64,000 bases of DNA from Mesorhabditis belari (lineage: Eukaryota > Nematoda > Chromadorea > Rhabditida > Rhabditidae). Each line of letters begins with the position of its first letter. Position 1 is the stretch's first letter. The position numbers and the translations under genes are program-made. This document shows positions 45,606-57,684 of this stretch, one piece after another. The DNA is taken from the NCBI GenBank assembly GCA_958450365.1, contig CAUEEP010000736.1, positions 3,592,001-3,656,000 on the forward strand, in the 5' to 3' direction. The notes beneath the pieces are model-generated. The model was not told where the DNA came from and did no database searches. It saw only the letters and a program-made list of their open reading frames with translations.

Positions 45606-47500
45606 TTCTATTTTTCGCTTATCATATCACGGTTTTCATACAGTCAATTTAGTGAAATAAAATCGACGAATCACGCAAATGAATTCTAAAATAGATTGAT
45701 CAATAAAAAGAAAAGCAAAAATCAAATTGTTGAACGCACAATGATTTTTATCCAAGAAGTCAATAAAATTCAATTTAAGTTCAAGATCTTGAAAGTTTTG
45801 TTGCAGAAACAATGTAGATTCAGTAAAGATAAAGTAAAAATAAGCTAATAAACAAGCATTTGTATTCAGTTTACGAGCAACAATTACAAAACTGTTCTCG
45901 AAAGACAATAGTCGATTAAACAGACAACCGCAATCACTTTAACTTAAGCAAAAATGACAAGAAATTTCTAAGAAAAATCAAACAAAACGATAAGCTGGTT
46001 GAAATTTGGGTTGGGTTTATGTGAGATGAAGAGTTGGGAGAAGAAAAAGAGAGTTGGAAACGGAAGAATGGAAATGGGGAGATGGAAATGGGGAAATGGG
46101 GATGAGATCGAAGAGTGAGAGAAAGACGGGATAGAGGTTGGAAAGAGATGAAGAATAAGAGGTGAACTGGCACTGGAGAGAAGTAGGAAATGAAGGAATA
46201 AGAGTGGGATGGCGTTTAGAGATGGGTATAGTAAGTGGAGAAAGGGAGTGCTTTGGAAGAGCTTTAAAGCAGAGAAACAAGAGAGAAGCAGAGAAAGAGA
46301 GATAGAATCGGCAGATGAGTAGAGATCGACAATGAAAAGATAGGAAAGTCTAAATGTGATGTCAGAGAAGAACTGGGACATAGAGATAGACTAAAACCGA
46401 GGTTAGAGTTAATAGAAAAGGTTCAAAAGGGAAAGAGATCATGAAGACCAAGAAAATATTGGAATAACTATAGAGGAGAGTGAAGTTGAAGAAATGCAAG
46501 ATATTAAATGAAAATATGATGTAGAGAAAGAGCACACGGGTGACGAGACTGAGGGGAAATGGGGATGGAGGGGGAAGAGTGAGAGAAAGAACGGGTGGCG
46601 GTTGGAAAGAGAGCCCAGAGTGGCGAGCCTCTCCCCAGCCTGCCCCAGATTTTTCTCTTTCTTTTCCACCTCTTCGTTGCTTCTGATACTTTCATTCTTT
46701 TCCTCTTTTCCATTTTTTCTCCATCATTTCCCATCTTTCTTTCTATTCTCTTCATTTTCTCAATCTCATCTAATTTCCTTTCCCTTTCTGGTTCAATTCT
46801 GTAACCTACACAGCAAATGGAATCACAAGCATTTCCCTTTTCATCAAACGAAATATAAAGAGTTGTTTATTTGGAAACAATTGTCAATTCTATCAAAGTT
46901 TTGATAGATTTAGATTGACATTGATTTTAGCTTTAATAAATTGACAAAATCAACAAATCAAAATCCGAAATCCTAAACCTTATTCATACAAATGAGAGAA
47001 TTGGACTTGGGATATTTAACAGATTAACTGTTCTATAAATTTTGTAAAAATATCAAATTTTGAATCAATACAGAACTGAAGACTAATATAGAACTATAGA
47101 CTTTTGTCTTAATTGCCTCGAAATCAGAAAAAAAGGAGACAGAGTCAGAGAATCTCTAACTAGTCTTGAAGGAAAAAAATAGCCGTTTTTCTTCTCAAAA
47201 AGATCCATTTTCCATCTCTTCTCTTGTCTTCGTTTCTCAAAATGTTTCCTATTTTCTCATCTCTTCAGTTTTGACTCTCTCATTTCCTTCACTATTCCCA
47301 ATCTCATCACTCCTTTCTCTAAATCATCCAACTTGCTAATGGATTTTTAGTCAAAGTCTCTCAATTCTCACAATCTTCAACCATTCCTTTCCAATCGAAC
47401 TTTTTCTTATTCTCTAATATCTCTCCATTCTTCTTGTTCTTATTCAATCTCTCATCTCTCATTTCGCCCATCATTTCCCTTTTGTTGAGGGGAGGAACGC
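45606..47500. other. Intergenic region, purine- and pyrimidine-rich blocks
   Basis: A GA-rich block (about 46000-46600) passes into a CT-rich block (about 46650-46790). Overlapping ORFs on both strands are made only of Ser/Phe/Leu/Pro-type codons and look like composition artefacts. No exon supported. It separates two divergent genes. Confidence 0.5.
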
Positions 47501-47506
47501 GGGGCA

Positions 47507-47536
47507 TTGATTGGCGCCCATCGCATACAGCCAATC
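47507..47536. promoter_or_regulatory. Two NF-Y-type CCAAT boxes
   Basis: GATTGGC at 47509-47515 (inverted CCAAT with the NF-Y flanks CGCCAATCA) and AGCCAATCA at 47529-47537 lie 60-90 bp upstream of the first NF-YA exon, in a local GC-rich patch. Both fit the NF-Y consensus RRCCAATSR. Confidence 0.6.
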
Positions 47537-47598
47537 ACAACTCCTCTCTTTCAACGAAAAAACCGAATCCCCCACCATCACCACACCAAATTAACGAA

Positions 47599-49865
47599 AT
47601 GTAAGTTTAGAAAGTTAATTTTTTTATCTACAATACTAGTATTGGATCTTCTTTAATCAGTGAAAAATTTTAGGACCGCTGTGGTTGAAACTGAGACACA
47701 GGGAATCCAATTTCCAGTCACTGATGGAACAAATACAGTTAGTTTTAGGTTTTCTTCAAAGTTTAATTCTTGTTTTCTTTAGATTTTTCTTGCCCTGGCG
47801 CCGGATAAAGAGGGGAAATACATTCTGCAAATGCCGGAAGGAGCACAGGTGGGGATTTGGTATAGAAACTAACTATAGCTTACAGAAAATAGCTTTTCAA
47901 GCATGTTCTGGCATAGCAAAACTGGGCTGTGTAAAGATAAACCTTTTAGAATCCTATTTTCATTTTAAAAACTGTGCTAGGACAAATATGTTTAACAGTG
48001 TACGAAGTATTGCGGCTCTTGCATTGAATATCGAAATCTCTAGAGTTAAGCTTAGAGTTTAAAAGCTTAGTTTGAAAGCTTAAAGTTTGAAAGCTTAGTT
48101 TGACAGCTTAGAGTTTCAAGGCTTAGAGTTTGAAAGCTTAGTTTCAAAGCTTAGAGTTTCAAAGCTTAGTTTCAAAGCTTAAAGTTTCAAAGCTTAGTTT
48201 CAAAGCTGTAAATTTCCACAAGGTTCATTTTAGATGCTCTCCTCTGGGGTTATGTACGCTCCAGAACTCGTCGCTGATCACTTGAGACAACAAGGAGAAA
48301 ATGGTGGAGAGATGAATGGAGTAACGAGTCAAATCCATACAACGACTCCATCAACTGACTCTCATCCAGGGACACCAGCGATGTATGTGCCTCAATGTAA
48401 GAACTTTGACACATTTTGTAGTTTCCTGCCACAATTGCTTTCAATCAATCCCTTTTAGGTACTTCTCAAGCCTCTGCTAGCAATGAACAAGAAGTTATTC
48501 ATGTAAGTTTTCGATTTTTTCTTAGACAATCTTGCAAAACTTTAAATTGAACTGTAGATAGATCGAGATTTATTTTATTTTTAGTTCCCACCCGAACTCG
48601 CAAAAGACGGTGTCATTCATTGTGCCTACATTGCTCAAGAGGCTCCACCACCGTAAGTCAAAGTTCTCTATTTCGTAAATTAAAGCTACGAGTGACGGGA
48701 GTTTTATATGCTAATTTCGCTTTTTTATGCTAGGTTTATTTCAGCTTAAGCATCAGATTAAGTGGCAAAACGGATTAAAGAGTGAGCTTTGGGCCTTGTA
48801 CAAGTGACAGCATAATACTCAAAGCTTGATGTATAAGTTCTGGGCACTTTTTGCTGATCGTTAATCTCTAACTTAAGTTGTCTTTTGTATTGTTGTTGAA
48901 AATGTTAATTTTAATTCATAAATGTTTTGATCTAAAAGAAAATAAGCAATTTTATGATGTGAAACCGGAAACAAAAGTTAGCGTACCAAGGAATTAGCAT
49001 ATAAAATCTTTATACAGCACCTAGCTATGTTGTAAAACTATTGTAAGCTTTATTTTTAGACCGCCTACCAACACGATTTATGTAAACCCACGGCAATATG
49101 ATAGGATAATGAAGAGAAGAGTGATGAGAGCAAAACTCGAAGCGGCTGGGAAAATCCCGAGAATCGGAACAAAGAGAAAGGTGAGTGGGAAAAGAGGTTT
49201 AAATAGCTTTTTTAATATTTTAGGGTTATCTTCACGAATCTCGACATTTACATGCACAACGCCGGGTTCGCGGTGAGGGTGGAAAGTTTGACAATGCGCC
49301 GTGGAAAGAAATCAAAGGAAGGAAAAAGAAAGATGATCATGACGCAAACTTGTTACACAATGGGTTAGTTTGAAAATTTATCTAGGTAAAACAAATAGGC
49401 TACAGCTTTGATACTGTTAAAATCTTTCAAATAATAAGCTATCCAGAAAGTTCATCAACGAAAAGACTTTCTGGACAGCCTAATAGATTCAACTACATTG
49501 TTTTCAATCCTTCATCTCATTGTAAACTATAGAAAGCTTTTCTGATAGCCAACATTGTTTTTCAACCTTTTAGTGAACCCAGCACATCACGACAATTGGT
49601 CGACTTGGAGCCTGGCCCTCAACGAATCGCCCCAAGACCTGATCAAAGAGAGACGAGAAGTAGACCGTTGAATGGAACGATTCCTGCTGTATCCTCAACT
49701 TCTCCTCTCAAAACAACATTTCATCAAACAACAAGCCTAAATGGACAATCAAAGGGTCCTGTGAGCGATAAGGGTTTAAATGGTGGAGCTCGTCTTCAAA
49801 CAAATGGATCAATCCCATTACAACAACCGATTCCCCCACATCGGAATCCTCATCATTCAAAATGA
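47599..49865 (+). CDS. nfya-1: Nuclear transcription factor Y subunit alpha
   Basis: Nine exons (47599-47600, 47674-47737, 47783-47848, 48234-48396, 48459-48502, 48585-48652, 49060-49180, 49224-49363, 49574-49865) give 319 residues. The CBF-B/NF-YA domain spans 142-198: A1 helix IYVNPRQYDRIMKRR to KLEAAGKIP binds NF-YB/NF-YC; A2 GYLHESRHLHAQRRVRGEGG (177-196) contacts CCAAT. The linker between them is three residues longer than in human NF-YA. The N-terminal half is polar, the tail Pro/Ser/Gln-rich. The start codon is split: exon 1 supplies AT, exon 2 the G. Without that exon the next in-frame Met falls in exon 3. Two perfect-looking NF-Y sites in its own promoter suggest autoregulation. Symbol follows the C. 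elegans name; the paralogue nfya-2 cannot be excluded. Confidence 0.92.
48062..48208. repeat. 15-16-bp repeat in intron 3 of NF-YA
   Basis: About nine copies of AGCTTAGTTTCAAAG / AGCTTAGAGTTTGAA variants, ending 25 bp before the exon 4 acceptor. Confidence 0.85.
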
Positions 49866-50728
49866 TGAACAATGTCTTTGTAAAGAAGTTTTATGACTTA
49901 ATTCTTATCATTTTTATCATTCTACTAAAGCTTTCTCTGTATTCAAATTTACTTGAAATGGTTGTTGTCTTTGAGATTCCAGACTACATTGTTATATTAA
50001 AATCTGAATTAGAATCGATTCTTACTTGGATTTGAAAGCTAATAGATTTGATAAAAATAGCTTCAATCGATTTGCCGCTTTGGACAACAATATGCCCAAA
50101 CCTGTTTTTTTTTTTGGGAACAATTTTTGCCTTAATTTTGGCTTTATTTTTCAACATTCTGTTGAAATCAAAACTAGCTGAAATACTGAAACTGATCTAA
50201 AAAGGTTTAATACTATAAAATCACGTACCTAATTTGGTTCCAGTGAGAATCGCTTCTAATTCTAATTCGGTTCTAATTAAGTACAACATTTCCGTATTGT
50301 CATTTCCCTGGTGCCGCTTTGAACATTGTCATAATCTCAATCTCTTTGAAAATTCTCTCTCCACATTCAGTTCACTTTTTCATTTTACTGAAATGTACGG
50401 GTGTGCTAAACAAATGCTGCTTTATTGGATTGCCTTTGTGAAAGAATAAAGTCTTTTATAGCTGATAACAAGTATACTACAGTTGAGATAAAGTTTTATT
50501 TGAAATCTACGATAACTAAACGACAATAACTAGAGACAAGATTAGCTGTGAGCTGTGCTGTGAGCGTTTTAAATAACGATTATAATAGTAGATAGCTTGG
50601 ATAATCAGAGACACGATTACGGGAGCTTTTTCGCGTTTTAAATTGGTTGATAGATTTGATAAAACTAGAGAAAGATTACAATAGCTTTTAGAAGTTGACG
50701 CGTTAATTACAATTATGATTTACAATTA
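49866..50728. other. Gene-free stretch
   Basis: 3' flank of NF-YA. One 71-codon ORF (50234-50449) with no recognisable motif; otherwise AT-rich without structure. Confidence 0.45.
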
Positions 50729-52013
50729 CAGAGTGTCCCAAAATTATCGGGAAATTCGATTATTGATCTTATGCTAATTTTCGAGAAATTTTTCTAGATA
50801 CCTTAAAAATCATTTTACAATTATTGAACATAACAAAAATATAACATTATTTTTTAAAGTTGCCTCCTTTAGCTTGAATATATTTCGTAATCGTTTCGGA
50901 AAATCAGCCATAGCCTTTTTGATGGCCCAATGTCGTCCCAAGATTTCTCCAAATCCTTCTTCAAAGACTGAATTAATGTGTAAGGCTTGCAACAAGCCTT
51001 GGACTGCAAGCTCGACCAAATGCTGTAATCCAAAACATTCAAATCCGGCGAGTTGGATGACCATTCTCTTGGATTTTGCGCGCTTATGTCAACGGTGATC
51101 CAATCAGAAAAATTTTTGCGATCCAATCTTAATCCAATTCAATCTCCAATCTGCGATTTCTCGAGCTTTATGCGATGGAGCTCCGTCCTGCTGAAATACC
51201 CAGGGCTTATTTCCAAAGTGCTGCTGATTCCAAGGTAAAATTTCCTGTTTTCAACATGTTCAGATATTCATCCTTGTTGACTTTGACTCCAGTTGGGATG
51301 AAAATCAGAGATGTCTTCCCGGTGTACGTAACACCCGCCCATACGATCACTTTTTGCGGTTTCTGTTGCTGTGAGATAACACGCTGAACAAGCGAGAATG
51401 GATCCTTTGGTTAAGTTCTATCGTTTTGATGGCTATGAGTTTGCTCGATGTCAAACCACTTTTCATCGGTAGAGGATCTCACGATGACGATTCGCTTCAA
51501 AGCGTCTCAAAAATTTCTTGCAACGGTCCACTCTCTTTTGCTTTATCTGATCGTTTAAGTAATGTTCGACTACATCTTTTCGTGCCTTCATTCCGTGTTT
51601 TCATATCTTCATTCAGTGCACTGTGGTCTTTGAGATTCTAATTGCAGCAGCCATCTTTCGGATAGAGTTTTTCTGTGATCTCGGGTTTCTTTGGATTCGT
51701 TGAAAGATCTTTCGACGATTGATTGGATTGTTGGTAATCTTCTTTCGTCCTGTTCGATCTTTCAATTTCCCATTCTCTTTGTGGCGCTTGATTTCTTTTG
51801 AAACTGTCTGGTGAGGCAAGTGCAAAAGCTGTGAAATCTCCATCACCGATTTACCAGCCTGTGAGAGTCGAACCATGGCTGGTCAGCAAATCCAATTGTG
51901 ATTTCATCCTGAAAAAAACCAATACAAAAGAATTTTAGTCATAAATAATAAAAAAGAACAAGATAAAACAATAAATCAAAACAGAAACCGCTCCATAATT
52001 TTGGGATACCCTG
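50729..52013 (-). mobile_element. Second maT-type transposon, disabled
   Basis: 1,285 bp, ends CAGAGTGTCCCAAAATTATC and ATAATTTTGGGATACCCTG, TA on both sides. Minus-strand transposase pieces: helix-turn-helix (51876-51613, VMEISQLLHLPHQTVSKEIK) and C-terminal NSPDLNVLDYSIWS (about 51050). Several frame changes and stops. Same length as the element at 31733-33017 but a different subfamily (different ends and sequence). Confidence 0.88.
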
Positions 52014-52099
52014 TAAAGAACGTATTACCCAAGAGGAGCGCTTTACTGGCTGTTTTATAATAGTTTTTTCAAGTGTACTTCGTAGTTAAAACACAAACG

Positions 52100-53230
52100 C
52101 ACCCTATTTGGTGGACTCACTTGACCTTTTACCCATAAAACAGATTTACTTATCTTTTGATGATTCCATAATCAAATTTCTTAGCATTTTTAATGAAAAA
52201 TTACCATACCTAACATCAAAACTTATCGGATGTGTTTTGTTGCTTATGTCCGCCCAATTCTTGAATACGCTTCTTTGGTTTGGTCTCTTTCCCTATTAAA
52301 TCTTATTCAAAAAATAGAACGTGTTCAGAGGCACTTCACCAGAATTGCTCTTTATAAAATTAATTTTGGCAAATTCTCCTCCTTTACTTATTCTGATAGA
52401 TTGCAACTCTTTGGTCTTGAAATGTTACACCAACGCCGCCTTATCATCGATTTAGTGGAATGCTTTAAAATTGTTAAAGGCATTCATCAGGACCCCCTTT
52501 TTTCTGGTCTCTTTGAATTCGGCTCTCTACGGGGCGCCTCCAGAAGGGGGCCTTTTCTCATACGCCAACCTTCCGCTTCCTCTAAAAGCCCCCACAGTTT
52601 CTTTTTTACGGTTCCAATACGGTTCCAATTTTGATTTAATACCATTCCAATACGGTTCCTATTTTGATTTAATACGGTTCCAATACGGGTCCAAGACGGC
52701 TCAAACTGTGACATATGACAATAGCCGGCAGTTTTCAATTCACCAATCCAATAATTTTGGCAAATTCTCCTCCTTTACTTATTCTGATAGATTGCAACTC
52801 TTTGGTCTTGAAATGTTACACCAACGCCGCCTTATCATCGATTTAGTGGAATGCTTTAAAATTGTTAAAGGCATTCATCCGGACCCCATTTTTTCTGGTT
52901 TTTTTGAATTCGGCTCTCTACGGGGCGCCTCCAGAAGGGGGCCTTTTCTCATACGCCAACCTTCCGTTTCCTCTAAAAGCCCCCACAGTTTCTTTTTTAA
53001 TCGAGTTATTAAATTCTGGAACATTTTACCCCCTCATGTTCGTGATATTTCCACCTTGGCTAGATTTAAAGCCGCAATTTCGGCAATTGATTTGACTGCT
53101 CTGTGATTCTTTCTTGAGGTATCTATTTATCTTTTGGGTGTGTTTTGAGTGGTGTCCCGGGTAATTATTGTGATTTTGTTTTGTCGCTATTCAACTGAAT
53201 AAAGCATATATATATATATATATATAAATG
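52100..53230 (+). mobile_element. 3' end of a non-LTR retrotransposon, partly duplicated
   Basis: Plus-strand pieces of the end of a reverse-transcriptase ORF: AYVRPILEYASLVWS (52240 onward), RLQLFGLEMLHQRRLIIDL, and a terminal RVIKFWNILPPHVRDIST ending at 53103. This is the C-terminal pattern of CR1/Jockey-type LINEs. The stretch 52361-52605 is repeated at 52756-53000, about 97 percent identical by eye. The copies are separated by a GGTTCCAATAC repeat and a 48-bp piece of a mariner end (52705-52752). A TA microsatellite (53205-53226) closes the element. Confidence 0.85.
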
Positions 53231-53715
53231 ACTCAGTAAATCTCTAATTTTTGAACATTTCACGAAAACGACCAATTTCCTAAATTGCTTGTTTTTTTTG
53301 AGCCTACGTGAATCGAATAGATTACCCGGGATTGAAATAAAATTGGGAAAACGGGGAAAATGCTTTCCCTTTTACAATCATTTGATGAGAATAGAATTTT
53401 TAAAGTCACAATTTTTCGTTCTCGAACTCGAACGTTTCTAGCTATAGTTTTTTTTTGTTCTTTAACTAACATTTTTCCTTTTTTCGAGTTCCGCTTCGAG
53501 AATTTCTAGTCATTACCTAAAAAAAGAAAGACGTTGCGTGTTCAGTTTTGACCAGAATTTTCCCTATATATTTTACCCAATTTTTCCTTTCATTCGCCAC
53601 TTCGATCTTTACCCTAATTGATGTCATTTTGAAATTAAAATTAACTTCTTTCAAAGCTGTTGTTGATGATCAAGAATGTTAATAACATTACTTTTTAAGC
53701 TATTATTAATTTAAT
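53231..53715. other. Gene-free stretch
   Basis: AT-rich; one short minus-strand ORF without motif. Nothing supported. Confidence 0.45.
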
Positions 53716-53983
53716 TACCGTAAATACTGTACTAGTACCCCACCCCCATAATGACGGTGCGGAGTGTTGCGTAGTCTAGCTTTGAACGAGTTTTTCTCGA
53801 CATTGGTTTATGCTACAATGCGCGCTTAGGTATCAAAAAATAGCCCTGAATTTCAGCTATTTTTTGATACCAAAGACGCATTTCTTGAAAGTACGGGTGC
53901 TTTGTAAAAAATGAAATACTAAAAAACTTTGCAACTCCGCGACTGTACGAGGGCGGTGGGGTACTATTACAGTATTTACGGTA
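53716..53983. mobile_element. TACCGTAAATACTG MITE
   Basis: Single unit, 268 bp, both ends intact. Confidence 0.85.
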
Positions 53984-54604
53984 TATTTAAGTCAATCTTG
54001 GGATTAAATATAATACTGAATTTTATCTTTTTTTGACCATTTTCTACCACTTTACGTCAAAACTCCGTAATTTCTTTTGCATAATTTAACTTCTTGAGAA
54101 TGTTTTGAGAGAACAAATGCTACTTTTTAATTCCCATGTTTTTCTTCAAATTCAAACCTAAAAACTTACAAAAAAAGCTATCAATATTGTATAATAATAA
54201 GCCAAAAACAATATAATAACTAAAAAGTTGCAAAAAAAAGCTCTATAGCTAGAATTTGTTTTAAGAAACTTACTCAATTATTACTCAAGCTTACTCAATT
54301 ATTCCACAAATGTTCACAATAACTTCTTTTATTATTATTCTTCTTTTATTTCATTTGAAAAATTTAAAACCTAAGTAAATTTAGCTTTCTAGTGTCATAA
54401 AGAAGAAACTTTCAATTCCTAAACAAAGATTTCGAAAGATTTGAGCTCTTAAATTCCCCATCAGTTTCCCTTAATCCATTGTCATTTGTTTTTGTGTCCT
54501 TTTAAGAACACTTAAGTATCTTTCTTCAAAAAAAACTTTCAATTCTTTCAATTGTGTTATTTTATTTTCAAAAACTCCCAATTTTTCTTCAAAAACATTT
54601 CCAG
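53984..54604. other. Upstream region of the neuropeptide-like gene
   Basis: AT-rich, no exon seen. Ends with ACATTTCCAG (54595-54604), an orphan acceptor two bases before the ATG at 54607, again suggesting SL trans-splicing. Confidence 0.4.
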
Positions 54605-54606
54605 GA

Positions 54607-55988
54607 ATGCCTTCAGATTTGGTGAAATTTCTATATCTTCTCGCTTTCATCTCAATCACATTCGCTTTTTTTCGATCACGCGATGAGTCGTTGCCACAAA
54701 GGAGAGCTTATGAGGTTGGTGATATTAAAAATTAAAATAAAGCTTTAGAATTCAACTTGTTATGGTATTTAGCTTCTAGATTTAAAACATTACCAATTCC
54801 TACCGTAAATACTGTAATAGTACCCCACCCCCATAATGACGGTGCGGAGTTTTGCGTAGTCTAGCTTTGAACGAGTTTTTCTCGACACTGGTTTATGCTA
54901 CAATGCGCGCTTTGGTATCAAAAAATAGCTGAAATTCAGGGCTATTTTTTGATACCAAAGACACATTTTTTGAAAGTACAGGTGCTTTGAAAAAATGAAA
55001 TACTAAAAAAACTTTTGCGACTACGCGACTGTACGAGGGGGGTGGGGTACTATTACAGTATTTACGGTAAGCAATTCCTTCCAATAAAACACTTTTTCTG
55101 ATTTGGAAGTTGAAAAATATTCTTGTTAACAGTTTTATTGAATTCTGGCTTTAGTTTTCGTTTTATTGAAAGCATTTACTATATCTAAATTCTATTAAAT
55201 ATAAAATATTTAGAATTCAAAAATAAATAGCTATCTTTCGGTTCGAAAATTGACAAGATATCAACTAGATCTAAAAGAGCATTGTCTGTCTGTCCGTCCG
55301 TCCGTCTATACGAGCTTTTTCTCAGCCATCTTTAAGCCAAAGCTTTTAAAAAGTCTCAAAATATAATATAGTTATACCATTTAAACTAAAAAATTAAAAA
55401 ATCAAAACTCAATGGCATCACGGGGAGTCGAACCCGGATTATGTGGGCCGTAGACAAGCGCGCTCTCGACTACGCCACAGACAAATCAGCCGTTAAGCGG
55501 ATTTTTCGGATGATACCGTATTTCTTCGAATAGAAGACCGGGTAAAGAGTATCATCGCGTACTCCTGCGTAGCAACCCTTTTTAAAATTTCTTTTCTGCA
55601 TAAAAGCTTTCAATCAAGTGCTATAGAGCTGAAAAATGGCTCAAAAATACCACATGCGCTAACAGATTTTTGAGCCATTTTCCAGCTCTATAGCACTTGA
55701 TTGAAAGCTTTTAGGCAGAAAAGAAATTTTAAAAAGGGCTGCTACGCAGGAGCAGCGATGATACTCTTTACCCGGTCTTCTATTCGAAGAAATACGGTAG
55801 TCTAAATGGCAAAACATCATCTTGTTAGACTGTGATATAGCAAGATCCCAAGACTTTTTTAAAATGCTCTCTTTCAGTATCCGAACATTGGCGCAATGAT
55901 GAGAACATTTGGAAAGAGAGCTTATCATGCCTCCACTGATGAGTTACCCAATTTCGCTGGATGGATGCGAGGGAAAAGATTTGGTTAG
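54607..55988 (+). CDS. Probable neuropeptide precursor with two amidated peptides
   Basis: Two exons (54607-54714, 55878-55988), junction in phase 0, encode 72 residues. Residues 1-20 (MPSDLVKFLYLLAFISITFA) are a signal peptide. The rest is RR-AYEYPNIGAMMRTFG-KR, then AYHASTDELPNFAGWMRG-KR-FG: two peptides cut at dibasic sites (32-33, 49-50, 69-70), each ending in Gly and so expected to be C-terminally amidated (RTF-amide and GWMR-amide), and both beginning Ala-Tyr. This is the standard layout of a nematode nlp/flp precursor. I cannot match either peptide to a named family. It would act as a secreted signal at G-protein-coupled receptors. The 1.16-kb intron holds a MITE, a tRNA-like relic and a foldback. 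A donor-like GTTAGT overlaps the stop, so a further exon is possible. Confidence 0.78.
54801..55069. mobile_element. TACCGTAAATACTG MITE
   Basis: Single unit with both ends intact, in the intron of the neuropeptide-like gene. Confidence 0.85.
55284..55307. repeat. CTGTCCGT motif, second copy
   Basis: CTGTCTGTCTGTCCGTCCGT and on; see 13964-14012. A tRNA-like relic follows at 55413. Confidence 0.5.
55413..55488 (-). pseudogene. tRNA-like sequence
   Basis: Minus strand TGGCGTAGTCGAGAGCGCGC (D-arm), TTGTCTACGGCCCACA (loop CTACGGC) and CCGGGTTCGACTCCCCG (T-arm). The 3' acceptor strand TGATGCC has no partner on the 5' side and the anticodon stem is weak. A relic or SINE head. Confidence 0.5.
55514..55799. 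mobile_element. Near-perfect palindrome with TACCGTA ends
   Basis: 286 bp, ends TACCGTATTTCTTCGAATAG and CTATTCGAAGAAATACGGTA; arms of about 125 bp around a 20-bp centre near 55650. Confidence 0.88.
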
Positions 55989-56249
55989 TGAAAGGAAATA
56001 AAAGATTGTAAATCTTTGTAAATGAAATATTTAGATCAAGACTACACTCTCTACTAAATTTATTGCTTTCTTTAATGATTAATAAATGTTTTGTATTGAA
56101 TGCAGTGATACAGAGATTTATTTATAACTTTTAACTTTTACTATTAACACATTAAAGTTAATATTATTCTTTTAACTCATTGAACTCAACTACTCATTGA
56201 ATTTGGTCTATTGGTTAGGAGTTCGTTTAGTTTACAGTACTAATTTGTC
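55989..56249. other. 3' flank of the neuropeptide-like gene
   Basis: AATAAA at 56081-56086 is a plausible polyadenylation signal. Nothing else seen. Confidence 0.45.
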
Positions 56250-57250
56250 TAATTGTAAGTCACGGTTCAAGCTCTGTGCTATGACAAAAGGTACAGTGTT
56301 AGAACTGATTTGACTGACTCATTTACTGATCACCGAACAGTTTTTGCCTTTGGCGGGAATTGCTCCCAGATTGAAAGCCAAAAAGCATTCCTCTTAGCCA
56401 CTTGAGCCGTTATCTTTTGTACCAGAAAAAGAATACATCGGTGTCGGATGAGAGTGAAGAGTTTTAGTTAAAAGAATCGACTTTTAAATCAAATCTTTTT
56501 CAATGTTTAAGTTTATAAGGAGTGGCACAATGAGGATTTATTGAATAAGAAGTTGATGTTGTGTGTATGGTGGAACTATTGTGGATTGGTTTATTTTGAA
56601 ATGCTCAAACCGGGTCAAACTGTCACAGCTAAACTTTACAGTGAGCAGTTAGAGCGTGTGAATCAAGCTTTATCGAAATCTCAAGTCAGTGTAAGTCAGG
56701 GTTCGAGCTCTGGTACAGTGTTAGAATCATTTACTGATCACAGAACAATTTACTGATCACAGAACATTTACTGATCACAGAACAGTTTACTGATCACAGA
56801 ACAGAACAATCGACTTTTAAATCAAATATTTTTCAATGTTTAAGCTTACAACGAGTGGCACAATGAGAATTTATTGAATAAGAAGGTGATGTTGTGTGTA
56901 TGGTGGAACTATTGTGGATTGGTTTATTTTGAACTGCTCAAACCGGGTCAAACTGTCACAGCTAAACTTTACAGTGAGCAGTTAGAGCGTGTGAAGCAAG
57001 CTTTATCGAAATCTTCAGTCAGGGTAAGTCAGGGTTTAAGCTCTGGTACAGTGTTAGAATCATTTACTGATCACAGAACAGTTTTTGCCTTTGGCGGGAA
57101 TTGCTCTCAGATTGAAAGCCAAAAAGCATTCCTGAGCCGTTATCTTTTGTACCGGAAAAGGAGTGCATCGGTGTCGGATGAGAGTGAAGAGCTTTAGATA
57201 AAAGAATCGACTTTTAAATCAAATCTTTTTCAATGTTTAAGCTTACAACA
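56250..57250 (+). mobile_element. Tandem-duplicated mariner transposase fragments
   Basis: Two ORFs (56541-56756, 56874-57197) start alike: MLCVWWNYCGLVYFE, then LKPGQTVTAKLYSEQL, the stretch around the second catalytic Asp region of mariner transposases. A block with TTTTGCCTTTGGCGGGAATT occurs at 56339 and 57086. The upstream part of the repeat is seen a third time at 56250-56470. No element ends found. Confidence 0.75.
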
Positions 57251-57684
57251 AGTTAGCACAATGAGAATTTATTGAATAAAGCTTTATTCAAAACTGGAGC
57301 GGTGAATAGTTGGCTTAGACAACCAGAGTCCGATAGCTTTTTTCAGTACAGATTCTAGTAAATGGTTTACTTATAGTGATTTCAATGCCAGAGTACGCTA
57401 GCTTTTGCCTTTAGATTGTTACTGGCCTAAGCAAAGCTTTTGTTTTGAACAAAACGATCAACTATTCACACAAACAATGCTGACAAAAAGAATTTCGGTT
57501 TTTATTTCCGAGGTTCTGATCTTGTGCTTTTCGAACTCTTACAATCACCCGATTTTACGACCAGGTTAGAACCAGGATCGATCAGTCAGCAAAAACGGCT
57601 GATAACCTTTGTGATAACAAAAGGATCCAATGCTGTTTGCACGCTTCATTTTGGTAAATCACAAGGGATCAAAGCAAAGTCCAA
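57251..57684. other. Upstream region of the lipase gene
   Basis: No exon or clear regulatory motif seen. Confidence 0.4.

Noticed and set aside
45934..46904. Overlapping Ser/Phe/Leu-rich ORFs on both strands
   Set aside because: Caused by purine/pyrimidine bias; no splice sites or motifs.
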